Numbered from the stretch's first letter, positions 16,262 through 25,678 are shown. The stretch: DNA of 64,000 bases from Bradyrhizobium ivorense (GCF_900696085.1 NZ_CAADFC020000004.1:496001-560000); one strand, 5' to 3'. Translations and numbers: made by a program. The notes: generated by a model not told the origin, from the letters alone.

Positions 16262-17539
16262 TTACTTCTTGCTGTAGCTGATGCGATAGATCGCACCGGC
16301 CCAGTCGTCGGCGACGAGGATCGAGCCGTCCTTGTCGAGCACGATGTCGGCGGGACGGCCGAGATAGCCCTGGTCCCCCTCGATCCAGCCGGAGGCGAAG
16401 ATCTCCTGCTTGGCGTTCTTGCCGTCGGGACCAGCGGTGATCCGTACGATGCGGCCGCCCTGATACTTGTGCCGGTTCCAGGAGCCGTGCTCGGCGATCA
16501 GAATGCTGTTCTTGTACTCGGCAGGGAATTGGCTGCCGGTATAGAACTTCATGCCGAGCGGAGCGACGTGGGCGCCGAGATTGAACACCGGCGGCGTGAA
16601 CTCCGAGCACTTGTGGCCCATCGCGAACTTGTCATCCGGCAGGTTGCCCTGGTGGCAATAGGGATAGCCGAAGTGCTCGCCGATCTTCGAGATCATGTTG
16701 AGCTTGTCGCTCGGCAGATCGTCGCTGATCCAGTCGCGCGCATTCTCGGTGAACCAGTACTTGCCGGTGCGCGGATCGACGTCGCCGCCGACCGAGTTGC
16801 GGACGCCGAGCGCCACGATTTCCGCATTGCCGGTCTTCGGATCGACGCGGCGGATCTGCGACACCGAGGTCGGCGGGATGCCGATGTTGAAGGGCGGGCC
16901 GAACGGCAGGTAGAACCAGCCGTCCTTGTCGACCGCGATGTATTTCCAGCCATGCGCCGCGTAGGACGGCATGTCGTCATACACCACCTTGCCGCTGCCG
17001 AGATTGTCGAGATTGGCTTCGGCATTGTCGTAGCGGATCAGCTTGTCGACCGCGATGACGTAGAGCGCGCCGTTCTGGAAGGCGAGCCCGGTCGGCATGT
17101 TGAGGCCCTTGAGGATGGTCTTGACCTCCTTCTTGCCGTTGTTGTCCTTGATCGCATAGACGTTGCCGAGGCCGAACGAGCCGACGAACAGCGTGCCCTT
17201 GTCGCCCCAGGCCATCTGCCGCGCCGCGAGCACGTTGGAAGCATAGACCTCGATCTTGAAGCCCGGCGGCAGCTTGATCTTCTTCATCATCGCCGCGAGC
17301 TCGGTATCGGAGGCGCCGGTCGGCGGACCGGACGGCGGCGCGAGGCCCTTCTGCGCCTCGGTCTCGTCGCCGAGGAACCAGTCATCCGGCGGATGGGTCC
17401 AGAATTCCTTGGTGCCTGATTCGTATTTCTTCAGCGCCCGGTTCTTGTCTGTTTGTTGCTGCGCACTGGCGAAGGTCGTCCCCGCCAGCAATGCAATCGC
17501 CGCGAACGCAAATATGGATCGATTGAAAGCCGATTTCAT
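16262..17539 (-). CDS. PQQ-dependent sugar (sorbosone-type) dehydrogenase
   Basis: 425-residue periplasmic protein with a Sec signal (FAFAAIALLAGTTFASAQ) and a six-bladed beta-propeller of the glucose/sorbosone dehydrogenase family. It shows the repeated pattern of blade turns such as MAWGDKGTLFVGSFGLGNVY, PTGLAFQNGALYV and GDVDPRTGKYWFTENARDW. EHGSWNRHKYQGGRIVRI and the closing LVADDWAGAIYRISY are typical of this family, which binds PQQ. It likely oxidises an aldose or related sugar and passes electrons to a cytochrome c, probably that of the next gene. The substrate is inferred, not shown. Confidence 0.88.
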   Translation of the reverse strand: MKSAFNRSIFAFAAIALLAGTTFASAQQQTDKNRALKKYESGTKEFWTHPPDDWFLGDETEAQKGLAPPSGPPTGASDTELAAMMKKIKLPPGFKIEVYASNVLAARQMAWGDKGTLFVGSFGLGNVYAIKDNNGKKEVKTILKGLNMPTGLAFQNGALYVIAVDKLIRYDNAEANLDNLGSGKVVYDDMPSYAAHGWKYIAVDKDGWFYLPFGPPFNIGIPPTSVSQIRRVDPKTGNAEIVALGVRNSVGGDVDPRTGKYWFTENARDWISDDLPSDKLNMISKIGEHFGYPYCHQGNLPDDKFAMGHKCSEFTPPVFNLGAHVAPLGMKFYTGSQFPAEYKNSILIAEHGSWNRHKYQGGRIVRITAGPDGKNAKQEIFASGWIEGDQGYLGRPADIVLDKDGSILVADDWAGAIYRISYSKK

Positions 17540-17804
17540 CGCGTCACTCCCCTATGCAGGCCGTTGCAGCCTGCCGCTGTTATTGATTTTGAACGCCTTG
17601 AGAGATGATGGTGGCGGTCTGGAGGTAGGTCAGACGGCAAAATGGTAGCACATCCGATGCGGCTGAGAAGTGCAGCCCGCTTTGTGCTGCGCTGCAGTCA
17701 AAACAAGTTGAGCGACTAAATTTTGAGCGCAATTTGCCTCGGACGATTTTGACGCGCATTGCAACGCAATATTCGCGCGAAGCCAACGCGTCATATCGCG
17801 TCGG

Positions 17805-18428
17805 CTATCTGGACGAGATGCGTGCGAGGCCGAGCGCCTGCGCGCGCGCCTTCGACAGCGGCCTGAACAGAACGCTGCGCCGATGCCCGCCGGAGACCGC
17901 CGCGATCTTGAAGCCATCATCCGCCGCAACGATGTCGCCGGTGCGCAGCGTCATGTCGTTCTCGATCGCGACAGGCGAAAGGCCGGGCGTGCCGGCACGG
18001 CACGCGCATTGCGGCACGATCTCGCGCTGGAAGCGAAACGCGTTCGCCAGCGTCTTGTAGGGCTGGCCCTGCTCGGTCCTGGCGCTTTCGATGTCGGCGC
18101 CCGCGTACAGCTGCACCTCGGCGGCGGGGCAGACCGCCTCGCATGCGCTGACGTTAGCCGCTTCACTCAGGCGCGGCAGCGGGAAGTAGCGGCCGTCGCA
18201 GGTCCTGACACAAAAGTTCTGGCTGCCGCCCGAATGCGACCGTGTCGGGATGTAGACACGGGTGCGTGGCCGGTCCTGCGGATCGAAGTCAGGCGCGACA
18301 AAAAAGCTCTGCGGCGCGGCGGGAGCCGCCGCATATGCCGTGTCCCCCGGCATCAACTGCGCCGAGGCCGGCGCGCACAACGAGCTGCAGCCGAGAACGA
18401 CAAGCGCAGCAATGCTCGCGCGCGCCAT
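17805..18428 (-). CDS. DUF2865 domain-containing secreted protein
   Basis: Secreted Cys-rich protein of unknown function. After a signal peptide (MARASIAALVVLGCSSLCAPASAQ) comes the DUF2865 core with FCVRTCDGRYFPLP, CEAVCPAAEVQLY and PQCAC: several cysteines likely paired in the periplasm. Start choice is uncertain: ATG 18428 gives 207 residues and a clean signal, ATG 18470 adds 14 residues, and earlier in-frame ATGs run into the tRNA terminator. It lies downstream of tRNA-Gly on the same strand. The gap 17540-17804 that follows holds no gene I can support. Confidence 0.75.
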   Translation of the reverse strand: MARASIAALVVLGCSSLCAPASAQLMPGDTAYAAAPAAPQSFFVAPDFDPQDRPRTRVYIPTRSHSGGSQNFCVRTCDGRYFPLPRLSEAANVSACEAVCPAAEVQLYAGADIESARTEQGQPYKTLANAFRFQREIVPQCACRAGTPGLSPVAIENDMTLRTGDIVAADDGFKIAAVSGGHRRSVLFRPLSKARAQALGLARISSR

Positions 18429-18637
18429 GCGTCGTTTCAGTCCCCGCTCTGGCTTCCAACTTACCGGCATCTGTGCTGCTTGCCGGATCGCACGCGGCGA
18501 TCGCGGCCACCACCTGGGTCCGACGCCGACAACACCACAAATTTCTATCAGTTTTGAGAACAGCCGCCGGAACGGTTGATTGGACATCGACGCGCCGATG
18601 ACGAACCAGGGCGGCGCGACACGACCGTCAATCGGCG

Positions 18638-18669
18638 AAAAGCAAAAAGCCCGCCTCAAGTCAGCGGGC
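18638..18669 (-). terminator. Intrinsic terminator of tRNA-Gly
   Basis: On the minus strand, GCCCGC (18669-18664), 9-base loop, GCGGGC (18654-18649), then TTTTTGCTTTT. It lies about 36 bp past the 3' end of the tRNA. Confidence 0.85.
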
Positions 18670-18704
18670 CTTCATCAGACTGTCAGCTCGGTCAGCGAGA
18701 AGTT

Positions 18705-18779
<75 letters not shown>

Positions 18780-19209
18780 ATCCGAGATGGCGGCGATCGC
18801 TCGCCGGCAACGGCAGACCTATGCCAAATGCGCTCCATGAATGCAACACAAGAGCACGGTCCGAAGCTGTCGAAATAGCGTGAATTCCTTAAAAATTGCG
18901 CTCGAATCGGCCCCAAACCGGGTCGGGCCAAAATTTTCTTCGCGGCCCGCGGGGAACCGGCCTCAGAGCGCCATCCGGTCCCGCAGCGATTCGAGCCAGG
19001 TCTCGAGCCAGCCGGTCTGCGTCCAGTTCAGCTCGCTGCAGCGCCGCGGGACGGATTCCGCCGATCTCCGACGGAACTGGTCGGCACGGGAGACGATTGA
19101 ATTTTGCTGGCTGACCGCCATTTAGCCTGACAGAACGGCTGAACCGGCCGTGTGGAGCGTGCTAGAACGCCTCCAGCTTTTTCGACCTCAGACGACAGGC
19201 GAGGACAAC
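18780..19209. other. Gene-free stretch, 430 bp
   Basis: Divergent gap between tRNA-Gly (minus) and the thioredoxin-TPR gene (plus). Short open frames here have arginine/serine-rich, non-protein-like composition. It should hold the tRNA promoter and the promoter of the downstream gene, but I could not pick either with confidence. Confidence 0.6.
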
Positions 19210-20130
19210 GTGACGATAATGGAGCAGGGCGGCCCCACGCCCGAGGCAGCGCCCGATCTGATCAAGGAAACCACGACCCAGACCTTCGTGAAGGACGTCA
19301 TCGAGGAGTCGCGCCGCCAGCCGGTCATGATCGACTTCTGGGCGCCCTGGTGCGGCCCCTGCCGTCAGCTCACCCCGATGCTGGAGAAAGCGGTCCGCAA
19401 CGCCAAGGGCCGGGTCAAGCTGGTCAAGATGAACATCGACGAGCATCCGGCAATCCCGGGCCAGATGGGCATCCAGTCGATTCCGGCCGTCATCGCCTTC
19501 GTCAACGGCCAGCCCGCCGACGGCTTCATGGGCGCGGTGCCGGAAAGCCAGGTCAACGCCTTCATCGAGAAGATCACCAAGGGCGTGCCGGCGGCGGGCG
19601 AGCCCAATCTCGCCGAGATCATCGCCGAGGCCGAGGCCGTGCTCGCCGAGGGCGATGCCGCCGCCGCCGCGCAGATCTATGCCGAGGTGCTGGCGCACGA
19701 TGCCACCAACATCGCGGCGCTGGCCGGGTTGGCAAAATGCTACATCACGACCGGCGCGGTCGAGCAGGCCAAGCAAACGCTCGCGATGGTTCCGGAGTCC
19801 AAGCGCAACGATGCCGCGGTGAAGGCGGTGCAGGCCGCGATCGACCTCGCCGAACAGGCGCAGTCGGTTGGCCCCGTTGCCGAGCTGGAACAGAAAGTCG
19901 CCGCAAACCCGCTCGATCATCAGGCAAGATTCGATCTCGCGACCGCCCTCAATGCGATGGGCAAGCGCGTCGAGGCGACCGAGCAGCTGCTCGCCATCGT
20001 CAAGCGCGACCGCAAGTGGAACGACGACGGCGCGCGCAAGCAGCTGGTGCAGTTCTTCGAAGCGTGGGGCGGCACCGATGAGGCAACCGTCGAGGGGCGC
20101 AAGCGGTTGTCGACCATCCTCTTCTCCTAA
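19210..20130 (+). CDS. Thioredoxin-TPR protein (CnoX/YbbN-like)
   Basis: 306-residue cytosolic co-chaperone-like protein. The N-terminal thioredoxin domain has the redox motif WCGPC (residues 47-51) and cis-proline QSIPAVIAF. The C-terminal half is an array of TPR helices (AEAVLAEGDAAAAAQIYAEVLAHD...). YbbN/CnoX proteins protect clients from over-oxidation and hand them to GroEL and DnaK. The GTG at 19210 after GAGGA is the best start, with ATG 19219 as alternative. A LON-domain gene follows, the usual partner in alphaproteobacteria. Confidence 0.9.
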   Translation: MTIMEQGGPTPEAAPDLIKETTTQTFVKDVIEESRRQPVMIDFWAPWCGPCRQLTPMLEKAVRNAKGRVKLVKMNIDEHPAIPGQMGIQSIPAVIAFVNGQPADGFMGAVPESQVNAFIEKITKGVPAAGEPNLAEIIAEAEAVLAEGDAAAAAQIYAEVLAHDATNIAALAGLAKCYITTGAVEQAKQTLAMVPESKRNDAAVKAVQAAIDLAEQAQSVGPVAELEQKVAANPLDHQARFDLATALNAMGKRVEATEQLLAIVKRDRKWNDDGARKQLVQFFEAWGGTDEATVEGRKRLSTILFS

Positions 20131-20163
20131 AGCGCAACAAGGTCGCGCTTTAGGATATTGTTT

Positions 20164-20212
20164 GAGCATGATCTTGTCGGAAAACCGCTTCACACTTTTC
20201 CGGATCATGCTC
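20164..20212. repeat. Palindromic repeat family B, copy 1
   Basis: GAGCATGATC and GATCATGCTC arms with a GAAAACCGCTTCACACTTTTC centre. Other copies are at 21547-21616, 27937-27988 and 30587-30662. It lies between the thioredoxin-TPR stop and the LON-domain start. Confidence 0.9.
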
Positions 20213-20244
20213 GGAGCGCGCCGGTAACAGCAGCGGGACCGCAG

Positions 20245-20919
20245 ATGCCGATCAATGCCGAATATCGCGGGCCCGGCGAGTTGCCGGAAGTGATCCCGGT
20301 GTTTCCGCTGCCTGGTGCGTTGCTGCTGCCGCGCGGCCAGATGCCGCTCAACATCTTCGAGCCGCGTTATCTTGCGATGGTCGACGACGCGCTGCGCGAC
20401 GGCCACCGTTTGATCGGGATGATCCAGCCCGACGTCGCCCATTCGCCGAAGGAGGCGAAGCCGGTGCTGTTCAAGATCGGCTGCGTCGGCCGCATCACCC
20501 AGCTCGCCGAATCCGGCGACGGCCGCTACATCCTCGAGCTGACCGGCGTCTCCCGCTTCAAGGTGGTCGAGGAATTGAACGTGCAGACGCCGTACCGGCA
20601 ATGCAAGGTCGACTTCTTCTCCTTCACCGGCGACTTCACCGCGCGCAAGGGCGAGGACGCGGTCGACCGCAAGGCGCTGCTCGAGGTGCTCGCCGATTTC
20701 CTCGAAGCCAACAAGCTGAAGGTCGACTGGGAAGGCATCGAGGCCGCGCCCAACGAGGCCCTGGTCAACGCGCTCGCGATGATGTCGCCCTATGGCGCCG
20801 CCGAGAAGCAGGCGATGCTGGAAGCCCCCGACCTGAAGACCCGTGCCGAAATCCTGATCGCCATCACCGAAATGGATCTCGCCAAGAAGCGCACCAGCGG
20901 CGACCCGCCGGTGCAGTAG
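20245..20919 (+). CDS. LON peptidase substrate-binding-domain protein
   Basis: 224-residue stand-alone homologue of the N-terminal substrate-binding domain of Lon, without ATPase or protease parts. The core starts VIPVFPLPGALLLPRGQMPLNIFEPRY, the hallmark of the domain, followed by RDGHRLIGMIQ and GCVGRITQ. The ATG at 20245 (MPINAEYRG) was chosen because upstream in-frame residues are translated from repeat B. Proposed roles in protein quality control are not established. It follows the thioredoxin-TPR gene by about 110 bp and probably works with it. Confidence 0.9.
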   Translation: MPINAEYRGPGELPEVIPVFPLPGALLLPRGQMPLNIFEPRYLAMVDDALRDGHRLIGMIQPDVAHSPKEAKPVLFKIGCVGRITQLAESGDGRYILELTGVSRFKVVEELNVQTPYRQCKVDFFSFTGDFTARKGEDAVDRKALLEVLADFLEANKLKVDWEGIEAAPNEALVNALAMMSPYGAAEKQAMLEAPDLKTRAEILIAITEMDLAKKRTSGDPPVQ

Positions 20920-20937
20920 CGCGCTTCGCGCGCGCAG

Positions 20938-21525
20938 TCAGTGATGGCCGAGGTGCTTGCGCCCGCTGAACATCGCGCGCACCAGGTTCTGCCGCTGCAG
21001 GATCGCCATCACGACGACGCCGAGCACATGCAGCCCGGCGAGGATGATGACCGCATCCGACGCGTAAGCATGGGTGTCCTCGACCCACCACACGCCGAAG
21101 AAGGTCACGGTGACCGACATCGCGCCCGTGATCGTCGAGACCGCGAGCGAGAGCAGCAGCGCGACCAGCATGATGGTGCCCGCGGGGTTGAGCCCGATAT
21201 AGCGCCCGGTGATGCCGCGGCGGAGATTCCAGATGTAGCGCGGCGCGGCGCGCAAGCGGACGCCGAGCTTGCTGAACCGCGAATAGCGCGTGCCGGCAAA
21301 GCCCCAGACCAGCCGAAACGCCAGCAGGGCGATCACCGCATAGCCGGAGAGCCGGTGCAGCCGGTCATAGGCGCTCGGCGTCAGCCACGCGATCAGCACC
21401 AGGACCGCGAGGGCCCAGTGCCAGAGCCGCAGCGGCAGGTCCCAGACCTGCACCGTCCGCGACGCCGTGCGCTGCGCGGGCGCCGCTGTGGACGCATCGC
21501 GCAGACCGTGCACCGTCTCGCTCAT
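20938..21525 (-). CDS. Cytochrome b561-family membrane protein
   Basis: 195-residue integral membrane di-heme cytochrome b (prokaryotic b561/HupC-like). The first helix begins VQVWDLPLRLWHWALAVLVL, with the His expected to bind heme. Three further helices follow, with LHRLSGYAVIALLAFRLVWGF and DAVIILAGLHVLGVVVMAI giving more candidate heme ligands. It likely passes electrons between quinone and a periplasmic partner. The PepSY gene upstream on the same strand is the usual companion; repeat B copy 2 lies between. Confidence 0.88.
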   Translation of the reverse strand: MSETVHGLRDASTAAPAQRTASRTVQVWDLPLRLWHWALAVLVLIAWLTPSAYDRLHRLSGYAVIALLAFRLVWGFAGTRYSRFSKLGVRLRAAPRYIWNLRRGITGRYIGLNPAGTIMLVALLLSLAVSTITGAMSVTVTFFGVWWVEDTHAYASDAVIILAGLHVLGVVVMAILQRQNLVRAMFSGRKHLGHH

Positions 21526-21546
21526 CGTGCTTTCGCTTGTTGCTTG

Positions 21547-21616
21547 AGCATGATCTGGTCGGAAAACCGCTTCGCACTTTTCGCTAACGCGGCCGTGCCG
21601 GTCCGGATTATGCTCG
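21547..21616. repeat. Palindromic repeat family B, copy 2
   Basis: The same GAGCATGATC...GAAAACCGCTTC core as at 20164, with a longer centre (GCTAACGCGGCCG...) and closing arm GATTATGCTC. It separates the PepSY stop from the cytochrome b561 start. Confidence 0.88.
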
Positions 21617-21619
21617 GCT

Positions 21620-21904
21620 TCACTTCGCGATCGTCTTCTTCAGGCTGAGATCTTCGGGGCTGTAGAACAGCTCATAGAGCTTGCCTTCCTTGACGCCGTA
21701 GACCTCGTAGCAGGAGCCCTCGACCTTGGACCGCCGCACCTCGTAGCCGGCCGCCTTGGCCTTGGCTTCCGCGTCGGCTGCAGGCTTCCACGACGCCTTG
21801 TCGAGCTTGGTGCAGTTCTTGAAGCCGTCGGCCAGCGCCGTCGATCCCATCAGCCCCAGCACGGACACAGCAAGCACAGCACTCCGAATGACGCTCACGC
21901 GCAT
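21620..21904 (-). CDS. PepSY domain-containing periplasmic protein
   Basis: 94-residue secreted protein: signal peptide (MRVSVIRSAVLAVSVLGLMGSTALA), then one PepSY-like unit with AKAAGYEVRRSKVEGSCYEVYGVKEGK. Two cysteines (NCTKLD, SCYEV) could pair. The ATG at 21904 has GGAGGGGAG before it; an upstream ATG at 21925 would only lengthen the signal. Such proteins are commonly encoded beside b561-type cytochromes; their exact role is unknown. Confidence 0.85.
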   Translation of the reverse strand: MRVSVIRSAVLAVSVLGLMGSTALADGFKNCTKLDKASWKPAADAEAKAKAAGYEVRRSKVEGSCYEVYGVKEGKLYELFYSPEDLSLKKTIAK

Positions 21905-22122
21905 CTCCCCTCCGTTTTCGATCATGCGCGAAACGCCGTCGCGCAGAACACATGCGTGAAGGAAGCCGAGGCTCTTGCCAAGTCAAGGCAGCGCTGTCAG
22001 GGGCACGCTTTAGAGAAATTCTAACGGTTGCGAAAACCGCCGTGGTGTCCGCGCGCAATTTGCGTTTGGCCGTGTGCTGCGGCGTTACGCCTCACGAGCC
22101 GCAATCGGGGCCACCGCCGCAA

Positions 22123-24657
22123 TCAGAATGCGGCCCCCGCCATGGCGCGGCGAACGGCAGGGCGCGGCGTCTCGGCCGGCGCCCGTTCGCCGATCATTTG
22201 CGCGACCCTGGCGCCCTGCACCGGCGGGCTGAAGTGGAAGCCCTGCACTTCCACGCAGGCATCGGCACGCAGGATATCGAGCTGCTCCCGGGTTTCGACG
22301 CCCTCGGCCGTCGTCGTCTTGCCGAGGCTGACGGCGAAGCGAACCACCGCGCGCGCGATCCGGCGCGACTCGTCGCTCGCGCCCGACAGTTCGGAGACGA
22401 AGCTGCGATCGATCTTGACCTTGTCGAACGGAAACTTCTGCAGAAAGCTCAGCGACGAATAACCGGTGCCGAAATCGTCGAGCGCGATCCGCACGCCCAG
22501 CGCATGCAGCTGAGCGAGCACCGCGAACACCGTCTCGCTGTCGTGGATGATGGCGGTCTCGGTGACCTCGAGCTCGAGCCGGTGCGAGGCGATGCCGGCG
22601 TTCGCCAGCGCGCGCATCACGACCGGGACCAGCTCCGGGCTCCGGAACTGGACCGGTGACAGATTGACGGCGATCTTGAGATCGTCGGGCCATTTCGCGG
22701 CCTCGGCACAGGCCGTCATCAGCACCCATTCGCCGAGCGGCACGATCAGGCCGGTCTCTTCCGCGAGCGGGATGAAATCCGCGGGTGATACCCGGCCGCG
22801 TTCCGGATGATTCCAGCGCAGCAGCGCTTCGAAGCCGCAGGTCTCGCCGCTCACGACATGAATGAACGGCTGATAGTGCAGCTCGAACTCTCCGTGCGCG
22901 AGCGCGCTGCGCATGTCGCGCTCCAGGCTGCGCCGGGCCTGCAGCTGCCGGTCGAGCTCGGGCTCGAAGAAGCGGAACGAGCCGCGCGCACCGCTCTTGG
23001 CCGAATACAGCGCAAGGTCGGCACTGCGCAGGATCTCGTCCGAATCTGTGCCGTCGCGCGGCGCGATCGCAATGCCGATGCTGGTCGTGGTGGTGACCCG
23101 GTGATCGCCGAGATCGACCGGCTCGCTCAACGCCCTCCTGATCTGCTCGGCGAGCTGGCCTGCATCCGCGACCGGATCGGTGACATAGTCGATCACCGCA
23201 AACTCGTCGCCGCCGAGGCGCGCGATCAGCGTGGACTCGCTGACGCAGCGGCGCAGCCGTGCCGCCACCGCCTGCAGCAGCGCGTCACCCGCCGGATGTC
23301 CGAGCGTGTCGTTGACTTCCTTGAAGCGATCGAGATCGAGCATCAGCACCGCAAAGCTCGGTCCGCCGCGCAGCGTCGCCGCCAGCGCCTGCTCCATCCG
23401 CTCCTTGAGCAGCACGCGATTGGGCAGATCGGTCAACGCGTCGTGCTGCGCCATGTGGGTGATCTTGGCTTCGGAGCGCACCTGCTCGGTGACGTCGCGA
23501 TGGGTCGCCACCCATCCGCCGCTCGGCATCGGCTGCCGGGTGACGCAGATCAGCCGGCCGTCGGCGAGCTCGTCGATCCGGCTGGTGGTCTCGTTGGTCG
23601 GCAGCGCATTCAACGTCGCGAGCACCTTGGTCGCAGCGGTGTCGCTGGTCTCGCCCTTGAGAATACCGTTGGCGATCCGATGCCGGATGATCTCGCCGTG
23701 CGGCGTGCCCGACATCAGCAGTTCCGGCGGCAGCCGGTACATCCGGGCGTAGCGGTCGTTGCACACGACAAGGCGCTTATCCGCATCGAACATGCAGAGG
23801 CCTTCGCCCATGTTGTTGATGGCGGTATCGAGCCGGAGCTTCTGCTCCTGCAACTCGTTCTGCTGCGCCTCGACCTGCTGGCGCGCGTGCGAAAGCTGAC
23901 TGATGATCTCCTCGAAGCGGCTGGTGCGCAGTGCAAGCCGCCGGTCGGCCAGCACGCCGACCATGCTCATCCCGAGCACCGTCAGCGCCACACCGGCGAT
24001 GGTGACGGCAAGGAAGGCGGGCGACAGCGAGAGCGCGTCGGAGACCCGCGACGGGTCGGGAATGATCCCCACTGCACCCATCGCCGTGAAGTGATGCGAA
24101 ACGATCGCAAGCGTCAGGAGCAGCGCCGCCGCCAGCGACATCCAGCGGTCCTGGTGGCGGACCGCGATCGCCAGCGCGGCATATCCGAACAGCATGCCGA
24201 GCACGATCGAGGCGGCCACGAGGTCGAGCGACCAGGTGACGTGGCCCGGCACTTCGAGCGCCCACATCCCGAGATAGTGCATGGAGGCGATGCCGGCCCC
24301 GATCACCGCGCCGCCGACCGGCGCGCGCCAGCGGCTGGTCTCGCTCGCGGCAAAGCCGAGGCCGACCGATGTCAGCATCATCGCCACGGCGAGCGACAGC
24401 GCGGTCAGCGCAATGGCGTAACCGGTCGGCACGCCCGGCTCATAGGCGAGCATAGCGATGAAATGCGTCGCCCAGATTCCGTAGCCGATCGCGGCGCCGG
24501 CGATCGCGATCCAGATCAGGCGCGTCCTTGCTTGCGACGCCATCGCGCGATGGAAGATGTTGACGGCAACGATACTGGCAACGAAACAGACAAGGCCGGC
24601 GAGCAGAACGAGCCGCCAGTCATGCTCACCGGAAATGCACGTAAGAATACGGAACAT
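22123..24657 (-). CDS. MHYT-PAS-GGDEF-EAL cyclic-di-GMP signalling protein
   Basis: 844-residue inner-membrane protein. Residues 1-240 hold seven helices with MHYT-type sensor motifs (THFIAM at 64-69, MHYLGM at 126-131, HHFTAM at 188-193), proposed to bind a metal and sense O2, CO or NO. A coiled coil (about 250-280) leads to a PAS domain (280-390), a GGDEF domain (DALTDLPNR 406-414, GGDEF 482-486) and an EAL domain (EAL 610-612, DDFGTG 727-732, EGVET 785-789). Both catalytic signatures are intact, so it may make and break c-di-GMP. No RxxD inhibitory site is seen just before GGDEF. Confidence 0.95.
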   Translation of the reverse strand: MFRILTCISGEHDWRLVLLAGLVCFVASIVAVNIFHRAMASQARTRLIWIAIAGAAIGYGIWATHFIAMLAYEPGVPTGYAIALTALSLAVAMMLTSVGLGFAASETSRWRAPVGGAVIGAGIASMHYLGMWALEVPGHVTWSLDLVAASIVLGMLFGYAALAIAVRHQDRWMSLAAALLLTLAIVSHHFTAMGAVGIIPDPSRVSDALSLSPAFLAVTIAGVALTVLGMSMVGVLADRRLALRTSRFEEIISQLSHARQQVEAQQNELQEQKLRLDTAINNMGEGLCMFDADKRLVVCNDRYARMYRLPPELLMSGTPHGEIIRHRIANGILKGETSDTAATKVLATLNALPTNETTSRIDELADGRLICVTRQPMPSGGWVATHRDVTEQVRSEAKITHMAQHDALTDLPNRVLLKERMEQALAATLRGGPSFAVLMLDLDRFKEVNDTLGHPAGDALLQAVAARLRRCVSESTLIARLGGDEFAVIDYVTDPVADAGQLAEQIRRALSEPVDLGDHRVTTTTSIGIAIAPRDGTDSDEILRSADLALYSAKSGARGSFRFFEPELDRQLQARRSLERDMRSALAHGEFELHYQPFIHVVSGETCGFEALLRWNHPERGRVSPADFIPLAEETGLIVPLGEWVLMTACAEAAKWPDDLKIAVNLSPVQFRSPELVPVVMRALANAGIASHRLELEVTETAIIHDSETVFAVLAQLHALGVRIALDDFGTGYSSLSFLQKFPFDKVKIDRSFVSELSGASDESRRIARAVVRFAVSLGKTTTAEGVETREQLDILRADACVEVQGFHFSPPVQGARVAQMIGERAPAETPRPAVRRAMAGAAF

Positions 24658-24840
24658 TGAATCGGCCCATGAACAACTGCTCCAACCAATAGGCCGAGTG
24701 GATTTTCTTCTCGATAATTTTTCGCAACTTTCGGTGGCATGGTTATCCGCGCGTAAGCCGGATCTGCTGCGGAATTGATGACTCCATCAAATTCCGCAAT
24801 GTCCGGCTACTGCAGCGCGGAAGATCGTGGTTCCAACGGC

Positions 24841-25653
24841 TCACGCCGCGATTTGGAACGCGGATGACCGCCGCTGCAGCCAATCGGACCAGGACAGAGT
24901 TCCGCGCACGCCGCTGCTCACGACAAGGCCCATGCCGCGGGCCGTGCGCTCGGACACCCGCATCGGCAGGATCGGCCGGCGGATGCCGCGGGCGGCTTGA
25001 TACTGCCGCGCGAATGCATCGCAGCCGAGATCATCGGGGCCGCCGATCTCGGCACGCTCGCCGCGCTCTCCGTCGAACGCACAGCTGACGAGATAGCCGG
25101 CGACGTCGGACGTATCGACCGGATTGAACACGGTCGTCGGCACCGGCCAGAGCGGAAGCCAGGAGAGGGAGGCGAGCATGGTCTCCAGCAGATAGTAGAA
25201 CGGCATCGCGCGGACCACCGACCACGACAAGTCGGAGCCGCGCACAAGGCGCTCGCCCGCAAGTTTGACGCGGGCATAAGGCAGTGACGCATCGTCGAGG
25301 CCGACGATCGAGACATGAAGGAAGTGCCGGACCTCCGCGTCACCGCACGACGCGAGCAGCCGCTCGGTGCCTTCGACATCGACGGCGGAGGGCGATCTGA
25401 AAAAATCGATCGGCCTGATGCCGCCGCGCCGTGCGATCGGCGAACAGGTCGCCGCGTTGATCACGGTGTCAACGCCGCGCAGCGCCGCGCGCAAACCTTC
25501 GCCGGTGGCGAGGTCGCCGGTCGCCCACTCGATATCGGCCCGAGCTTGCGGCGAACGCGCGAACACCCGCACGCGGTGCCCGGCCTGAACCAACCGGTCG
25601 ACGAGATCGCGGCCGAGATGGCCGCTGCCGCCGGTGACGAGAACGAGGGACAT
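24841..25653 (-). CDS. Atypical SDR / NmrA-like NAD(P)-binding protein
   Basis: 270-residue atypical short-chain dehydrogenase (NmrA/NAD(P)H-binding type): TGGSGHLGRDLVDRL is the dinucleotide site at residues 7-21, and the usual active-site Tyr-x-x-x-Lys is LPYARVKLAGE. The ATG at 25653 follows AGGGAG. It is the last gene of a minus-strand group (membrane protein, crotonase, thioesterase, SDR) that reads away from the TetR gene. The substrate is unknown. Confidence 0.88.
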   Translation of the reverse strand: MSLVLVTGGSGHLGRDLVDRLVQAGHRVRVFARSPQARADIEWATGDLATGEGLRAALRGVDTVINAATCSPIARRGGIRPIDFFRSPSAVDVEGTERLLASCGDAEVRHFLHVSIVGLDDASLPYARVKLAGERLVRGSDLSWSVVRAMPFYYLLETMLASLSWLPLWPVPTTVFNPVDTSDVAGYLVSCAFDGERGERAEIGGPDDLGCDAFARQYQAARGIRRPILPMRVSERTARGMGLVVSSGVRGTLSWSDWLQRRSSAFQIAA

Positions 25654-25678
25654 GTTCGCACTCCCTGGTGTTGACCGA

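Noticed and set aside
18841..19125. 94-codon open frame between tRNA-Gly and the thioredoxin-TPR gene
   Set aside because: Ser/Arg-rich, no ribosome site, no family pattern; an alternative frame across the same bases is just as open.
22807..24660. 617-codon plus-strand frame opposite the MHYT-GGDEF-EAL gene
   Set aside because: It mirrors a gene with intact catalytic motifs; the product is Arg/His/Asp-rich shadow sequence.
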